Shown here one piece after another: positions 33,432 to 41,678 of a stretch of 64,000 nt of DNA. This stretch comes from Psychroserpens sp. Hel_I_66 (GTDB taxonomy: Bacteria > Bacteroidota > Bacteroidia > Flavobacteriales > Flavobacteriaceae). The position numbers and the translations under genes were made by a program. Every line of letters begins with the position of its first letter. The stretch's first letter is position 1. The notes beneath the pieces are model-generated. The model had not been told where the DNA came from and searched no databases. It worked only from the letters and a program-made list of their open reading frames with translations. The stretch covers positions 1 to 64,000 of the forward strand of contig NZ_JUGU01000001.1 in the NCBI RefSeq assembly GCF_000799465.1, given 5' to 3'.

Positions 33432-34871
33432 TTAATATTTTATACAAACATTTTTAGCCTCTGTAAAAAAGCGCAACGCTTCAAAACCACCTTCTCGACC
33501 AACTCCACTTGCTTTCACACCGCCAAAAGGGGTTCGTAGATCTCGAAGCATCCACGTGTTTACCCAAACGATTCCTGCTTGTAATTGGTTGCTCATGCGC
33601 ATGGTGCGCTTGAGGTCGTTGGTCCAGAGCGTTGCTGAGAGTCCGTATTTGACTTTGTTTGCCATTTGCAATACGTTTTCTTCCGAAGAAAAAGGCATAA
33701 TAGTAACGACAGGTCCAAAAATTTCTTCTTGGTTGACTCTACAGTCGTCACTTTGAACTTCAATGACCGTTGGTTCTAAGTAGTACCCATTTTCGAAACC
33801 TTTAACGGTAACTTCTTTTCCTCCACATAAAATTGTTCCGTTTTCATCTTTGGCGATTTGGATGTATTCTTTTACTTTTTCTAAGTGTGATTTTGAAACC
33901 AGTGCTCCAATATTGGTATCGCTTTTTGATGGATGCCCAACTTTAAGTGCTTTTACTTTTTTGACAAAATCTGTTTTAAATTTTTCGTAAATAGACTGTT
34001 CTACAAAAATCCGACTTCCGCAGAGACAAATCTGACCTTGATTGGCAAAAGATGACCGAACGGTTGTTGCCAGCATATCGTCATAATCACAGTCTGCAAA
34101 AATGATATTTGGGTTTTTCCCGCCCAATTCTAAAGATAATTTTTTAAACATTGGTGCAGCTACTTTTGCAATATGTGCACCTGTTGCAGTGCCTCCTGTA
34201 AACGAAATAGCTTTAATATCTGGATGCTCAATAATAGCTTGACCAGTGGTGGTGCCTAAACCGTGAACAATATTTAGAACGCCTTTTGGGAGTCCAGCTT
34301 CATTACAAATCTCTCCCAACAAATATGCGGTCATTGGTGTGACTTCACTTGGTTTGGCGACGACGCAATTTCCCGCTGCTAGTGCTGGGGCGATTTTCCA
34401 GGTGAATAAGTAGAGTGGGAGATTCCATGGTGAAATACAACCTACGACGCCAATGGGTTGGCGTAAGGTGAAGTTGATGGCTTGTTGGCCAACGCTTTCA
34501 TGGCTTTCGCTAGCAAATTGAGTGATTGCGTTTCCGAAGAAACGAAAATTACTTGCTGCTCTTGGAATATCAACTGTTTTGGCCAAGGACACAGGTTTGC
34601 CATTGTCTTTGCTTTCTGCTTCTGCGAAACGCTGTAAGTTGGCTTCTAGTAATTCGGAAATTTTGATGAGAATGCGACTGCGCTCGTCTATTGTAGTTTG
34701 CGACCACTGCGTAAATGCAGATTTGGCAGCTTTATATGCATTTTCTACATCCTCTTTTGTTGAGTCTGGAATTTGACCGTAAACCTCACCGTTAGATGGG
34801 TTGTAGTTGTCCAGCCAATTGTCTTGAATTGGATTGTGGAAATTTCCGTTGATGTAGTTTTTGATGTTCAT
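33432..34871 (-). CDS. Aldehyde dehydrogenase, probable 2-aminomuconate 6-semialdehyde dehydrogenase
   Basis: A 479-residue NAD-dependent aldehyde dehydrogenase. It contains PWNLPLYLFTWKIAPALAAG, the glycine motif FTGGTATG, the catalytic Glu in LELGGKNP and the catalytic Cys in NQGQICLCGSR, and ends with the EIFGPVVTI and PFGGVKASGVGREGG motifs. Length is normal. In this cluster it fits oxidation of 2-aminomuconate semialdehyde to 2-aminomuconate, the step between the decarboxylase and the deaminase. Betaine- or hydroxymuconic-type activities cannot be excluded from sequence alone. Confidence 0.9.
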   Translation of the reverse strand: MNIKNYINGNFHNPIQDNWLDNYNPSNGEVYGQIPDSTKEDVENAYKAAKSAFTQWSQTTIDERSRILIKISELLEANLQRFAEAESKDNGKPVSLAKTVDIPRAASNFRFFGNAITQFASESHESVGQQAINFTLRQPIGVVGCISPWNLPLYLFTWKIAPALAAGNCVVAKPSEVTPMTAYLLGEICNEAGLPKGVLNIVHGLGTTTGQAIIEHPDIKAISFTGGTATGAHIAKVAAPMFKKLSLELGGKNPNIIFADCDYDDMLATTVRSSFANQGQICLCGSRIFVEQSIYEKFKTDFVKKVKALKVGHPSKSDTNIGALVSKSHLEKVKEYIQIAKDENGTILCGGKEVTVKGFENGYYLEPTVIEVQSDDCRVNQEEIFGPVVTIMPFSSEENVLQMANKVKYGLSATLWTNDLKRTMRMSNQLQAGIVWVNTWMLRDLRTPFGGVKASGVGREGGFEALRFFTEAKNVCIKY

Positions 34872-34918
34872 ATATTTTAACTAATGTAAAAGCTGCAATC
34901 TCAGTTTAGTTGTTGAAT

Positions 34919-35374
34919 TTAATGAATTCCCGCTCTAGCAGGAGTTGGCTTATAAGCCATTACCTTAATCTCAACCACTAAATCTGGATGTGGCAATTGG
35001 TGAACAGCAACGGTTGTGCGCGTTGGTCCGGTTTCTTTTTCAAAGAATTCTGCGTAAGCTTTGTTGTAATCTGCAAAATCATTCATGTTTACTAAAAAGG
35101 AAGTCACATCTACAACATCTTTTAAACTGGCTCCAACTTTTGCTAAGTTTTTTTCTATATTTTTTAAAACTTCTTGCGTTTGAGAATAGGCGTTTAATCG
35201 TTTGGTTCCCATTTCGTCAATGACATCTACACCAGCAATGGTATTGTCTGCTCTACGAGAACTTGTGCCCGATACGAAAATGAAATCGCCTACCTGTTTA
35301 AAGTGTGGATATGCTCCTCTTGGTGTTACATTAGTTCCTGCGGAAGCAGGAGTTTCATCTTTTTTATTACTCAT
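34919..35374 (-). CDS. RidA family protein, probable 2-aminomuconate deaminase
   Basis: A 151-residue YjgF/YER057c/UK114-fold protein. [16 protein letters not shown] and [26 protein letters not shown] carry the conserved Arg that binds a carboxylate in this family. In the kynurenine context it matches the deaminase that converts 2-aminomuconate to 4-oxalocrotonate. Unusually, both ends appear to derive from a palindromic repeat: residues 8-14 read TPASAGT and the C-terminus reads TPARAGIH. The core domain between them is complete. The start at 35374 leads with MSNKKDE. Confidence 0.88.
   Translation of the reverse strand: MSNKKDETPASAGTNVTPRGAYPHFKQVGDFIFVSGTSSRRADNTIAGVDVIDEMGTKRLNAYSQTQEVLKNIEKNLAKVGASLKDVVDVTSFLVNMNDFADYNKAYAEFFEKETGPTRTTVAVHQLPHPDLVVEIKVMAYKPTPARAGIH
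34927..34942. repeat. Palindromic repeat forming the 3' end of the ridA-like gene
   Basis: ttcccgctctagcagg is a copy of the cctgc-N4-gcagg palindrome with one change; in the minus-strand RNA it still pairs through a G-U. It encodes PARAGI just before the stop codon. Confidence 0.5.
35335..35352. repeat. Palindromic repeat within the 5' end of the ridA-like gene
   Basis: ttcctgc-ggaa-gcaggag has the same arms as the intergenic copy at 33328-33345. It encodes TPASAGT (residues 8-14), outside the conserved RidA fold. Confidence 0.55.
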
Positions 35375-35400
35375 AATTTTCTTTTTTATTTCAGTTCATT

Positions 35401-35412
35401 TTGTCTAGACAA
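35401..35412. promoter_or_regulatory. 12-base perfect palindrome, possible operator
   Basis: ttgtctagacaa is a perfect palindrome in the 150-base gap between kmo and the ridA-like gene. Such a dyad could bind a dimeric regulator, but no regulator gene is adjacent. The rest of this gap shows nothing recognisable. Confidence 0.3.
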
Positions 35413-35524
35413 CAAAACGAACCAAAAGTTCAAAACGATTTATTAGGAAATTGCTAAAGCACCATTCACTTTTGCACTAACCTTATACTATTAGCTAAAT
35501 CATTTAAATCTCACTAATCACAAA

Positions 35525-36937
35525 TCAGTGCAGTCCAGCAATTTTATCGTCTTCTAAAATGGCATCGGTTGCTGTTTCAACTTTGTCCAATACAGTTTTT
35601 AAGTTGGTTTCAATCATTTCGGTTGAGATATTTCCATCTGAGAGTAAATTCAAAATAGCTTTATCCTGAGCTCGTCCTCTTAGCATGGCTTGTCTATAAC
35701 CAATATCTTCATTAAAGGTAACCAAACTGTATTTTGAAGAGTAATCCTCTGGAAACTCTTTCTCTAAAGCCATTTCTATTTTACGTTTTTCCTGAAATAT
35801 CGCCTGACCAACATGATCTTTCATTTCATGAAAATTATCTATAGCTAAATCTGCAATGGCATCTGTATTTGGTTTACGGGTTTTTTCATATTTGCTGAAA
35901 ATCGTTTCCCAGTCTGCCTCTTTATTTTCGTCTAAAACCTGATCAAATTCTACTACATCCTCAAAGGATGCGTTCATGCCTTGTCCGTAAAAGGGAACAA
36001 TCGCATGTGCGGAATCTCCCATCAACAATGTGTTGCCTTTATAATGCCATGGCGAGCATTTTACAGTGCCTAAAGGTGCTGTTGGATTTTCGAAGAAATC
36101 TTCAACAAGGTTAGGCATGAGTTCTAGAGCATCTGGAAATTCTTTTTGGAAAAACTCGGTTACTATTTCTGGAGTGGTGAGATTGTTGAAATTATACTCA
36201 CCTTCCGCATAACTTAAAAATAGGGTTACTGTAAAGCTTCCGTCTAAATTTGGAAGTGCAATGACCATAAAATCACCTCTTGGCCAAATGTGTAATGCAT
36301 TTTTATAAGTTTTGTAGTCTCCGGTTTCCGTAGGAAGAATCGATAATTCCTTATAACCATGGGTTAAATAGTCTTGTGAAAAACTGAATAGGAATTTGCG
36401 TTCTAAATAGTAACTTTTGCGCAGTGCAGAACCTGCACCATCTGTTGCGATGATACAATCTGCATCTTCAATAAATTCTTCTTTTGTGTTATAATCTTGA
36501 AAATGAGCTGTGGTGTTTTCAAAATCTACCGATTTGCACTTTTTATTAAAGTGAATGGTTACGTTATCATGTTTTTCTGCTTCGGTGAGAAGCAGTGCAT
36601 TAAGTTCGCCCCTAGAAATGGAATTAATATATTCATGATCGCGACCGCTGTAATTTGATAAAAACGTATTGCCTTCTCTGTCATGGAGCATGCGACCGTT
36701 CATTGGGATGCACAAGGCTTCAACTTTATCTTCAATCCCAACGAGTTTCATGGCTTTGTTACCACGATCTGAAAATGCTAAATTTATAGACCTTCCTGCG
36801 GAAATATCTGTCTTACGAAGATCTGGACGCATTTCATAGACAGTGACGTTATAGCCACGTTGGCCTAATCTTAATGCGAGTAAGCTTCCGCAGAGACCTG
36901 CGCCAATGATTAGTATGTTTTGTTTTCTGTTAATCAT
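35525..36937 (-). CDS. kmo: Kynurenine 3-monooxygenase
   Basis: A 470-residue FAD-dependent aromatic hydroxylase that converts L-kynurenine to 3-hydroxykynurenine with NADPH and O2. The N-terminal dinucleotide-binding motif is IIGAGLCGSLLALRLGQRGY. Arg/Tyr substrate-site segments (GRMLHDREG) and the FAD ribityl motif MGDSAHAIVPFYGQGMNASFEDV are present. Two hydrophobic C-terminal helices known in eukaryotic forms are absent, as in other bacterial enzymes. It overlaps the small gene upstream by 8 bases and is preceded by kynU in the same unit. Confidence 0.96.
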   Translation of the reverse strand: MINRKQNILIIGAGLCGSLLALRLGQRGYNVTVYEMRPDLRKTDISAGRSINLAFSDRGNKAMKLVGIEDKVEALCIPMNGRMLHDREGNTFLSNYSGRDHEYINSISRGELNALLLTEAEKHDNVTIHFNKKCKSVDFENTTAHFQDYNTKEEFIEDADCIIATDGAGSALRKSYYLERKFLFSFSQDYLTHGYKELSILPTETGDYKTYKNALHIWPRGDFMVIALPNLDGSFTVTLFLSYAEGEYNFNNLTTPEIVTEFFQKEFPDALELMPNLVEDFFENPTAPLGTVKCSPWHYKGNTLLMGDSAHAIVPFYGQGMNASFEDVVEFDQVLDENKEADWETIFSKYEKTRKPNTDAIADLAIDNFHEMKDHVGQAIFQEKRKIEMALEKEFPEDYSSKYSLVTFNEDIGYRQAMLRGRAQDKAILNLLSDGNISTEMIETNLKTVLDKVETATDAILEDDKIAGLH

Positions 36938-37283
36938 TTAATTTACTTTTAATGTATTGAATTTCTTCATAAGTTAATCTAAGACGACTTAAATTTAAAT
37001 TCCTAGTTCTATTCTCTTTATCAATAAAGTTAAGAATTGAAGAAGCTGAATTAAATGTAATACTTGAAAAATCTAAGTATTCAATTTTTTTTATGAGCTT
37101 ATCATCTAATAGTAGAATTATTTTATGTTCTGTTATGACAAAAAAATCTTTTCCTCTATTGAAAAAAAAACTTAAAAGTCCTAAAAATTGATAGCTCCAA
37201 AATCCAATATCAGATGCCTTTATTATCTTAAGCATAATTTTCTCGTTTGATAGAATAGAATTTATATAAATCAAACTATGCAT
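36930..37283 (-). CDS. Small unknown protein between kynU and kmo
   Basis: A protein of 117 residues (start 37283, overlapping kynU by 8 bases) or 101 residues (ATG at 37235, MLKIIKASDIG). Not recognised. A hydrophobic stretch (FWSYQFLGLLSFFF) is followed by a beta-strand-rich part (FFVITEHKIILLLDD, then IEYLDFSSITF), which is loosely like a bacterial PH-type domain. It has no Cys and ends in a charged helix. It overlaps both neighbours by 8 bases and so is translated with them. Its content is more AT-rich and lysine-rich than the enzymes around it. It is not a known pathway step. Confidence 0.65.
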   Translation of the reverse strand: MHSLIYINSILSNEKIMLKIIKASDIGFWSYQFLGLLSFFFNRGKDFFVITEHKIILLLDDKLIKKIEYLDFSSITFNSASSILNFIDKENRTRNLNLSRLRLTYEEIQYIKSKLND

Positions 37284-38547
37284 TCAATATTATTTTCAAT
37301 CGCTCCACAAATCCGTACACATCCATAAACGAATTATAAAGTGGTACGGGAGCACATCTAATCACATCTGGCTCTCGCCAATCTGTTATGATTCCAGCTT
37401 CAGTAAGTTTACTATGTAAACTTTTATCTGCGTTTTTTACTTGTATCGAGAGTTGGCAGCCACGCTCAGTAGGATTGTTAGGTGTTATGATTTTTATATC
37501 TGAATTATTAAGCTCATTAATCAAGAATTCAAAATAGCCTGATAGTTGCTTAGACTTTTCACAAAGATTATCAAATCCTGCTTTTTCAAAAACATCTAAT
37601 GATGCTCTAATCGCTGCCATTGACAATATTGGCGGATTGCTTAGTTGCCAGCCTTCTGCTCCTGGTAATTGGTCAAACTCATCACGCATTTTAAAACGTG
37701 TTTTCTTATTGTGGGACCACCAACCAGTAAATCTGTTGAGATCTTTATTGTTTGCGTGTCGCTCATGCACAAAGGCGCCAGATAAACTTCCTGGTCCTGA
37801 ATTTAAATATTTATAACTGCACCAAACTGCAAAGTCTGCTCCAGACTCATGGAGATTTAATTGGACGTTTCCTGCGCCATGGGCACAATCAAAACCAACT
37901 ACACACCCATGCTTATGACCAAGTGCTGCAATTCGTTTTAAATCAAAAAACTGACCGGTATAATAATTAACACCACCAATCATTACCAAAGCAATCTCGT
38001 CGCCATGTTCTTTTAAGATATTTTCTAAATCTTTATAATTAGCGAGTTCTTCACCTTTTCTTGCTTTCCAAAGAATCAAACCATCTTTGTCATCATAACC
38101 ATGATGACGCAATTGCGATTCTACTGCATATTTATCACTAGGAAAAGCGTCTGCCTCAATTAGAATTTTATAACGCTCAGGTGTTGGCCTATAAAAGCTC
38201 ACCATCATAAAATGAAGATTTGCTGTAAGAGAATTCATCACTACAACTTCAATTGGTTTGGCACCAATAATTTTTGCCATATTATCAGTTAGAAACTCAT
38301 GGTAATGTAACCAGGGGTTTTTAGCCTCGGTATGTCCCTCAACTCCTAGATTAGCCCAATCTTCTAATTCTTGGTTGATGTAATCTTTTGTGATTTTGGG
38401 CTGTAGGCCTAGAGAATTTCCGGTCATGTAAATAAGTTCATTTCCCTTATTGTCTTTTGGGATATGAAATTGTTTTCTGAAATGTGATAATTCGTCATTT
38501 TGGTCTAATTTTTCTGCAAATTCTAGACCTAATTTATAGTTTGACAA
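37276..38547 (-). CDS. kynU: Kynureninase
   Basis: A PLP-dependent hydrolase that splits kynurenine or 3-hydroxykynurenine to (3-hydroxy)anthranilate and alanine. The PLP Lys is in VWCSYKYLNSGPGS. FDCAHGAGNVQL holds the cofactor Asp. GNSLGLQPK is the typical N-terminal loop, and VIRCAPVPLYNSF is at the C-terminus. No ATG is available. The frame is open to a TTG at 38574, but that codon lies in a TATTTTTG promoter-like box (38572-38579), so the TTG at 38547 (MSNYKLGLEFAEKL, 423 residues) is preferred. It heads the catabolic cluster. Confidence 0.93.
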   Translation of the reverse strand: MSNYKLGLEFAEKLDQNDELSHFRKQFHIPKDNKGNELIYMTGNSLGLQPKITKDYINQELEDWANLGVEGHTEAKNPWLHYHEFLTDNMAKIIGAKPIEVVVMNSLTANLHFMMVSFYRPTPERYKILIEADAFPSDKYAVESQLRHHGYDDKDGLILWKARKGEELANYKDLENILKEHGDEIALVMIGGVNYYTGQFFDLKRIAALGHKHGCVVGFDCAHGAGNVQLNLHESGADFAVWCSYKYLNSGPGSLSGAFVHERHANNKDLNRFTGWWSHNKKTRFKMRDEFDQLPGAEGWQLSNPPILSMAAIRASLDVFEKAGFDNLCEKSKQLSGYFEFLINELNNSDIKIITPNNPTERGCQLSIQVKNADKSLHSKLTEAGIITDWREPDVIRCAPVPLYNSFMDVYGFVERLKIILNA

Positions 38548-38672
38548 GGTTGTTGGTTTTATGTTGTCTAACAAAAATAAGAATAATTATGGTAGGAAAT
38601 ATGAGCTGAGTGTTCCAATTTCCGAAGAAAATAAATCACTTTTTTTAGTATCTTTAAATAAAACATAAAACT

Positions 38673-39092
38673 ATGGGAAAGACTAAAGAATATAGCAATG
38701 GAGAGGTTACAATCACTTGGCAACCAGAAAAATGTATCCATTCTGGGATTTGTGTAAGGGGCTTGGGAGATGTATTCAAGCCTAAAGAAAAACCTTGGAT
38801 TAAAATTGACGCAGCCAAAACAGATGCGCTTGTAAACCAAGTAAAGGCTTGTCCCTCTGGTGCATTAGGTTATTATATGAATGGTGAGGATGATAACGAA
38901 TCTGAGCAAATGGAAACTAAAATAGAAGTTCTTAAAGACGGTCCGCTTTTAGTGTATGGCACATTAAAAGTGACGCATAAAGATGGGAATGAAGAGGTGA
39001 AAAATAAAACAACAGCATTTTGTAGGTGCGGTGCATCACAAAATAAACCCTATTGTGATGGCACGCATGTTACAGACGGTTTTAAAGACTAA
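38673..39092 (+). CDS. Two-cluster iron-sulfur protein: Fer4_19 plus CDGSH domain
   Basis: A 139-residue protein. Residues about 10-70 carry a mono-cluster ferredoxin-like domain (CIHSGICVRGL, then ACPSGALGYY). The C-terminal part is a CDGSH-type [2Fe-2S] domain with three Cys and one His: CRCGASQNKPYCDGTH. Such pairings are found in Bacteroidetes; their partner enzymes are unknown, though CDGSH clusters handle electrons or iron. It is divergent from the kynurenine cluster and transcribed alone. A strong hairpin follows at 39115. Confidence 0.92.
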   Translation: MGKTKEYSNGEVTITWQPEKCIHSGICVRGLGDVFKPKEKPWIKIDAAKTDALVNQVKACPSGALGYYMNGEDDNESEQMETKIEVLKDGPLLVYGTLKVTHKDGNEEVKNKTTAFCRCGASQNKPYCDGTHVTDGFKD

Positions 39093-39114
39093 TTGCGACT
39101 TACCTAAAAAGTAA

Positions 39115-39146
39115 AAAGCGCTTCAACTAAGTAGTTGAAGCGCTTT
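39115..39146. terminator. Long perfect hairpin between convergent genes
   Basis: aaagcgcttcaacta and its exact complement form a 15-base stem around a 2-base centre. T-runs lie on the minus side. It can terminate the CDGSH gene and perhaps the lipoprotein gene opposite. A second, loosely spaced inverted repeat (tagacg ... cgtcta, about 39156-39205) follows. Confidence 0.7.
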
Positions 39147-39266
39147 GAATATATATAGACGCCTATAGCGGAATATTCTAATATACTTTATATACGTCTA
39201 AATGTATTTTTTGGATCTTCATATTTTTGAAAATACTCAATTTTAATATTTTTTTAAGATTTTGTG

Positions 39267-39971
39267 TTATTCAACTTTGATATCTGTGAAATATAAATTA
39301 AAATTCCCATCTGCTGTCTTATGTTCTTGGGCAATTTGAATTCCGTTAAAGGTTTTATAGTTTTCAAAAGTGGTAATCATAGATGGCTCTTTGGCGTTGC
39401 CTTTTCTGAAAATCCATTCTTGCACCACAAAATTATCGTCATAATAAAAATCGTAAGCATCACCAGGAGTGTATCCACCTTCACCTGCGTAGGTTAGCGT
39501 AACTTTATTCAATTCTTCCTTGCTTATAGGAGCTGTTTCTTTTATTGCTTCGGAAACTGTCGTGCCCTCATCCCAAGTTAATTGATAAGGAGCCAACAAC
39601 CAATATTTGTCGTTAACAAATGCTTTATCTGCGTTGATTGATGAGCTGTCTACTGCTTTTCTGTTATACGTGATTTTTTTTCCTTCGGAAATCATGGTGA
39701 CATCATCTGTTTTTGGATTCCAGGACCAACTACGTCCAGAATGGTTTCCATCTTTATCTACATTAAACGTAAATTCGATGTTTTCTACAGCAGTCCAGTT
39801 TTCTAATCCGCTCGCAAAACCAATAGCTTCGGAAGTTGATATTTTGTTTGGTTCTTCGTTAGTTTGATTGTTTTCAGCTTCAGTAGTTTCGGTTTTATTG
39901 AAATCCTTCGGGTCTTGCTTGCATGAGACTATTACAAACAGAAGGCATAAGATGGTAGATATTCGTGTCAT
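39267..39971 (-). CDS. Hypothetical lipoprotein
   Basis: A 234-residue protein with a lipobox (IVSC, Cys17) and an acidic, Thr/Asn-rich linker up to about residue 50. The mature domain is beta-rich (WTAVENIEFTFNVDKDGN, WLLAPYQLTWDEG, YAGEGGYTPGDAYDFYYDD) and looks like a family of flavobacterial lipoproteins of unknown function with a lipoprotein-carrier-like fold; the fold guess is inference. It is transcribed alone. Two copies of the TTCCGAAG motif family lie in it. Confidence 0.75.
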   Translation of the reverse strand: MTRISTILCLLFVIVSCKQDPKDFNKTETTEAENNQTNEEPNKISTSEAIGFASGLENWTAVENIEFTFNVDKDGNHSGRSWSWNPKTDDVTMISEGKKITYNRKAVDSSSINADKAFVNDKYWLLAPYQLTWDEGTTVSEAIKETAPISKEELNKVTLTYAGEGGYTPGDAYDFYYDDNFVVQEWIFRKGNAKEPSMITTFENYKTFNGIQIAQEHKTADGNFNLYFTDIKVE

Positions 39972-40054
39972 TGGTTTTGATTTTTTTGTAAAGGTATGAA
40001 AGTGTTTGCATTTCCGAAGTTATTATTATTTTAGAGCTAATTAATTTATTAGTG

Positions 40055-40849
40055 ATGAAAGACGAGCATTTTGAAGTCAACAGGCAAACATGGAATGAGA
40101 AGGTGAAAGTACACGCCAAGAGTGAGATGTACGATTTAGAAGCTTTCAAAAAAGGAAAGTCATCTTTGATGTCCTACGAATTGAATGCTCTTGGAGATGT
40201 GAAACACAAATCACTACTGCATTTACAATGTCATTTTGGACAAGACACCTTAAGTTGGAGCAGGCTAGGAGCAAAATGTGTTGGCGTTGATCTAAGTGAC
40301 GAAGGTGTAGCTTTGGCATCTTCATTAAATGATGCATTAGAGCTTGATGCAAAGTTTGTGTGCTGTAATGTTTTGGACACTTCAAAACATATAGATGACA
40401 CATTTGATATCGTTTTTACAAGTTATGGCGTGATTGGTTGGTTGCCAGATTTAAAGCCTTGGGGAAAAATGATTGCAGAGCGTTTAAAAATAGGAGGAAC
40501 ATTTTATATGGTAGAATTTCATCCCATTGTTTGGATGTTTGATTATTTGGAAGGCAAACCAATTATGAAGTATGGCTATATGCAGGACGAAGCGATTTAT
40601 GAGGAGTACGAAGGTACTTACGCCAATCAAGATTCAAAAATGATAAGCAAGGAATATGGTTGGAATCATGGTATGAGCGAAATCATAAATTCGCTTATTG
40701 AAGCTGGATTACAAATTGAGTATTTAAATGAATATGATGAAAGCCCGTATAACGTATTGCCAGATCTAGTCGAAACCAAATCTGGCAATTATGTTACTAA
40801 GGATAAATTGTATCCTCTTATTTTTGAAATTAAGGCTACTAAAGTTTAG
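40055..40849 (+). CDS. Class I SAM-dependent methyltransferase
   Basis: A 264-residue cytoplasmic enzyme. Motif I is LLHLQCHFGQDTLSWSRLGAKCVGVDLSDEGV, in which the usual GxGxG is read as CHFGQD, followed by FVCCNVLD, FDIVFTSYGVIGWLPDL and IAERLKIGGTFYMVEFHP. The frame starts GTG at 40052, but the ATG one codon later is the natural start. The substrate is unknown. It is convergent with msrA, the two stops overlapping by 4 bases. Confidence 0.85.
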   Translation: MKDEHFEVNRQTWNEKVKVHAKSEMYDLEAFKKGKSSLMSYELNALGDVKHKSLLHLQCHFGQDTLSWSRLGAKCVGVDLSDEGVALASSLNDALELDAKFVCCNVLDTSKHIDDTFDIVFTSYGVIGWLPDLKPWGKMIAERLKIGGTFYMVEFHPIVWMFDYLEGKPIMKYGYMQDEAIYEEYEGTYANQDSKMISKEYGWNHGMSEIINSLIEAGLQIEYLNEYDESPYNVLPDLVETKSGNYVTKDKLYPLIFEIKATKV

Positions 40850-41505
40850 TGTGCATTTTCTTTTAAAACCTCTGGCATTTTAGTTTGAAAACGTTTTAAT
40901 CTAGGCACAGATACGTTTCTAATATAGCTTTGGTTTGGGTGCAACCTTTCATAGTTTTGGTGATAATCTTCACCTACCCAAAATTTTTGAAATGGGTACA
41001 CTTCTGCAGCGATTTTAGCATCCAGTTTTTTTGATAAGGCAGCTTTTTTCTCTTCTATGATTTTCTTTTGACTATCATTTTGATAGAAAATTATTGAGCG
41101 ATATTGAGAGCCATTATCTGGTCCTTGACCATTAACTTGAGTTGGGTTTTGTGAAGCGAAGTAAACGTCTACTAATGTTTCAAAGCTAACCACTTTTGGA
41201 TCGTATATAATTTCTACAGCTTCTGCATGACCGGTTCTTCCAGTATTACTTAATTCGTAAGTTGGATTCTTAGTGTGTCCTCCAGCGTAACCGCTAATAG
41301 ATTCTTCAACACCTTTTACACTTTCGTAAATAGCTTCAACACACCAAAAGCAACCACTTGCAAAGTAAGCTTTTGCTTTACCGTTCTCTAAAGGAACTTC
41401 TATTGGTTTTGCATCAATAACTGCTTGTTGTTTTGTATTATTTTGAGCATTATTTTGGCAACTAAATAATACTATTAAAGCTAAAGTTGATATAATTTGT
41501 TTCAT
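40846..41505 (-). CDS. msrA: Peptide-methionine (S)-S-oxide reductase, exported
   Basis: A 219-residue MsrA that repairs oxidised methionine. The catalytic Cys is in ASGCFWCVEAIYESVKG, followed by SGYAGGHTKNPTYE, the TGHAEAVEIIYDP segment and QYRSIIFY. The N-terminus has a lipobox-like LFSC (Cys16), so the enzyme is probably a periplasm-facing lipoprotein. No MsrB domain is fused. Its 3' end overlaps the methyltransferase gene opposite by 4 bases. Confidence 0.95.
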   Translation of the reverse strand: MKQIISTLALIVLFSCQNNAQNNTKQQAVIDAKPIEVPLENGKAKAYFASGCFWCVEAIYESVKGVEESISGYAGGHTKNPTYELSNTGRTGHAEAVEIIYDPKVVSFETLVDVYFASQNPTQVNGQGPDNGSQYRSIIFYQNDSQKKIIEEKKAALSKKLDAKIAAEVYPFQKFWVGEDYHQNYERLHPNQSYIRNVSVPRLKRFQTKMPEVLKENAH

Positions 41506-41629
41506 TTGATGTTTGAGGTTTTGTTCTATTAATTTATGTCGAAAAAAGTTAATGAAACTTAATCTTCAAAATGCTAAAGTTATATTAAAATATTACGCTT
41601 ATTTAAACTAAAACTAATTGTGTAGACAA

Positions 41630-41661
41630 AAAAAGCCCTTATCAAGAGATAAGGGCTTTTT
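41630..41661 (-). terminator. Terminator after the coiled-coil gene
   Basis: A perfect 14-base stem (aaaaagcccttatc / gataagggcttttt) has a 4-base loop and a T-run on the minus strand. It starts 17 bases past the stop at 41679. Confidence 0.85.
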
Positions 41662-41678
41662 GAAGTTTTATTTATGGA

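Noticed and set aside
30029..38574. Genomic island or recent transfer of the kynurenine cluster
   Set aside because: Base composition and the presence of the TTCCGAAG motif look like the flanks, and there is no integrase, tRNA junction or direct repeat at its edges.
39156..39205. Second terminator after the CDGSH gene
   Set aside because: The arms tagacg and cgtcta are short and about 38 bases apart, with no T-run; noted only beside the strong hairpin at 39115.
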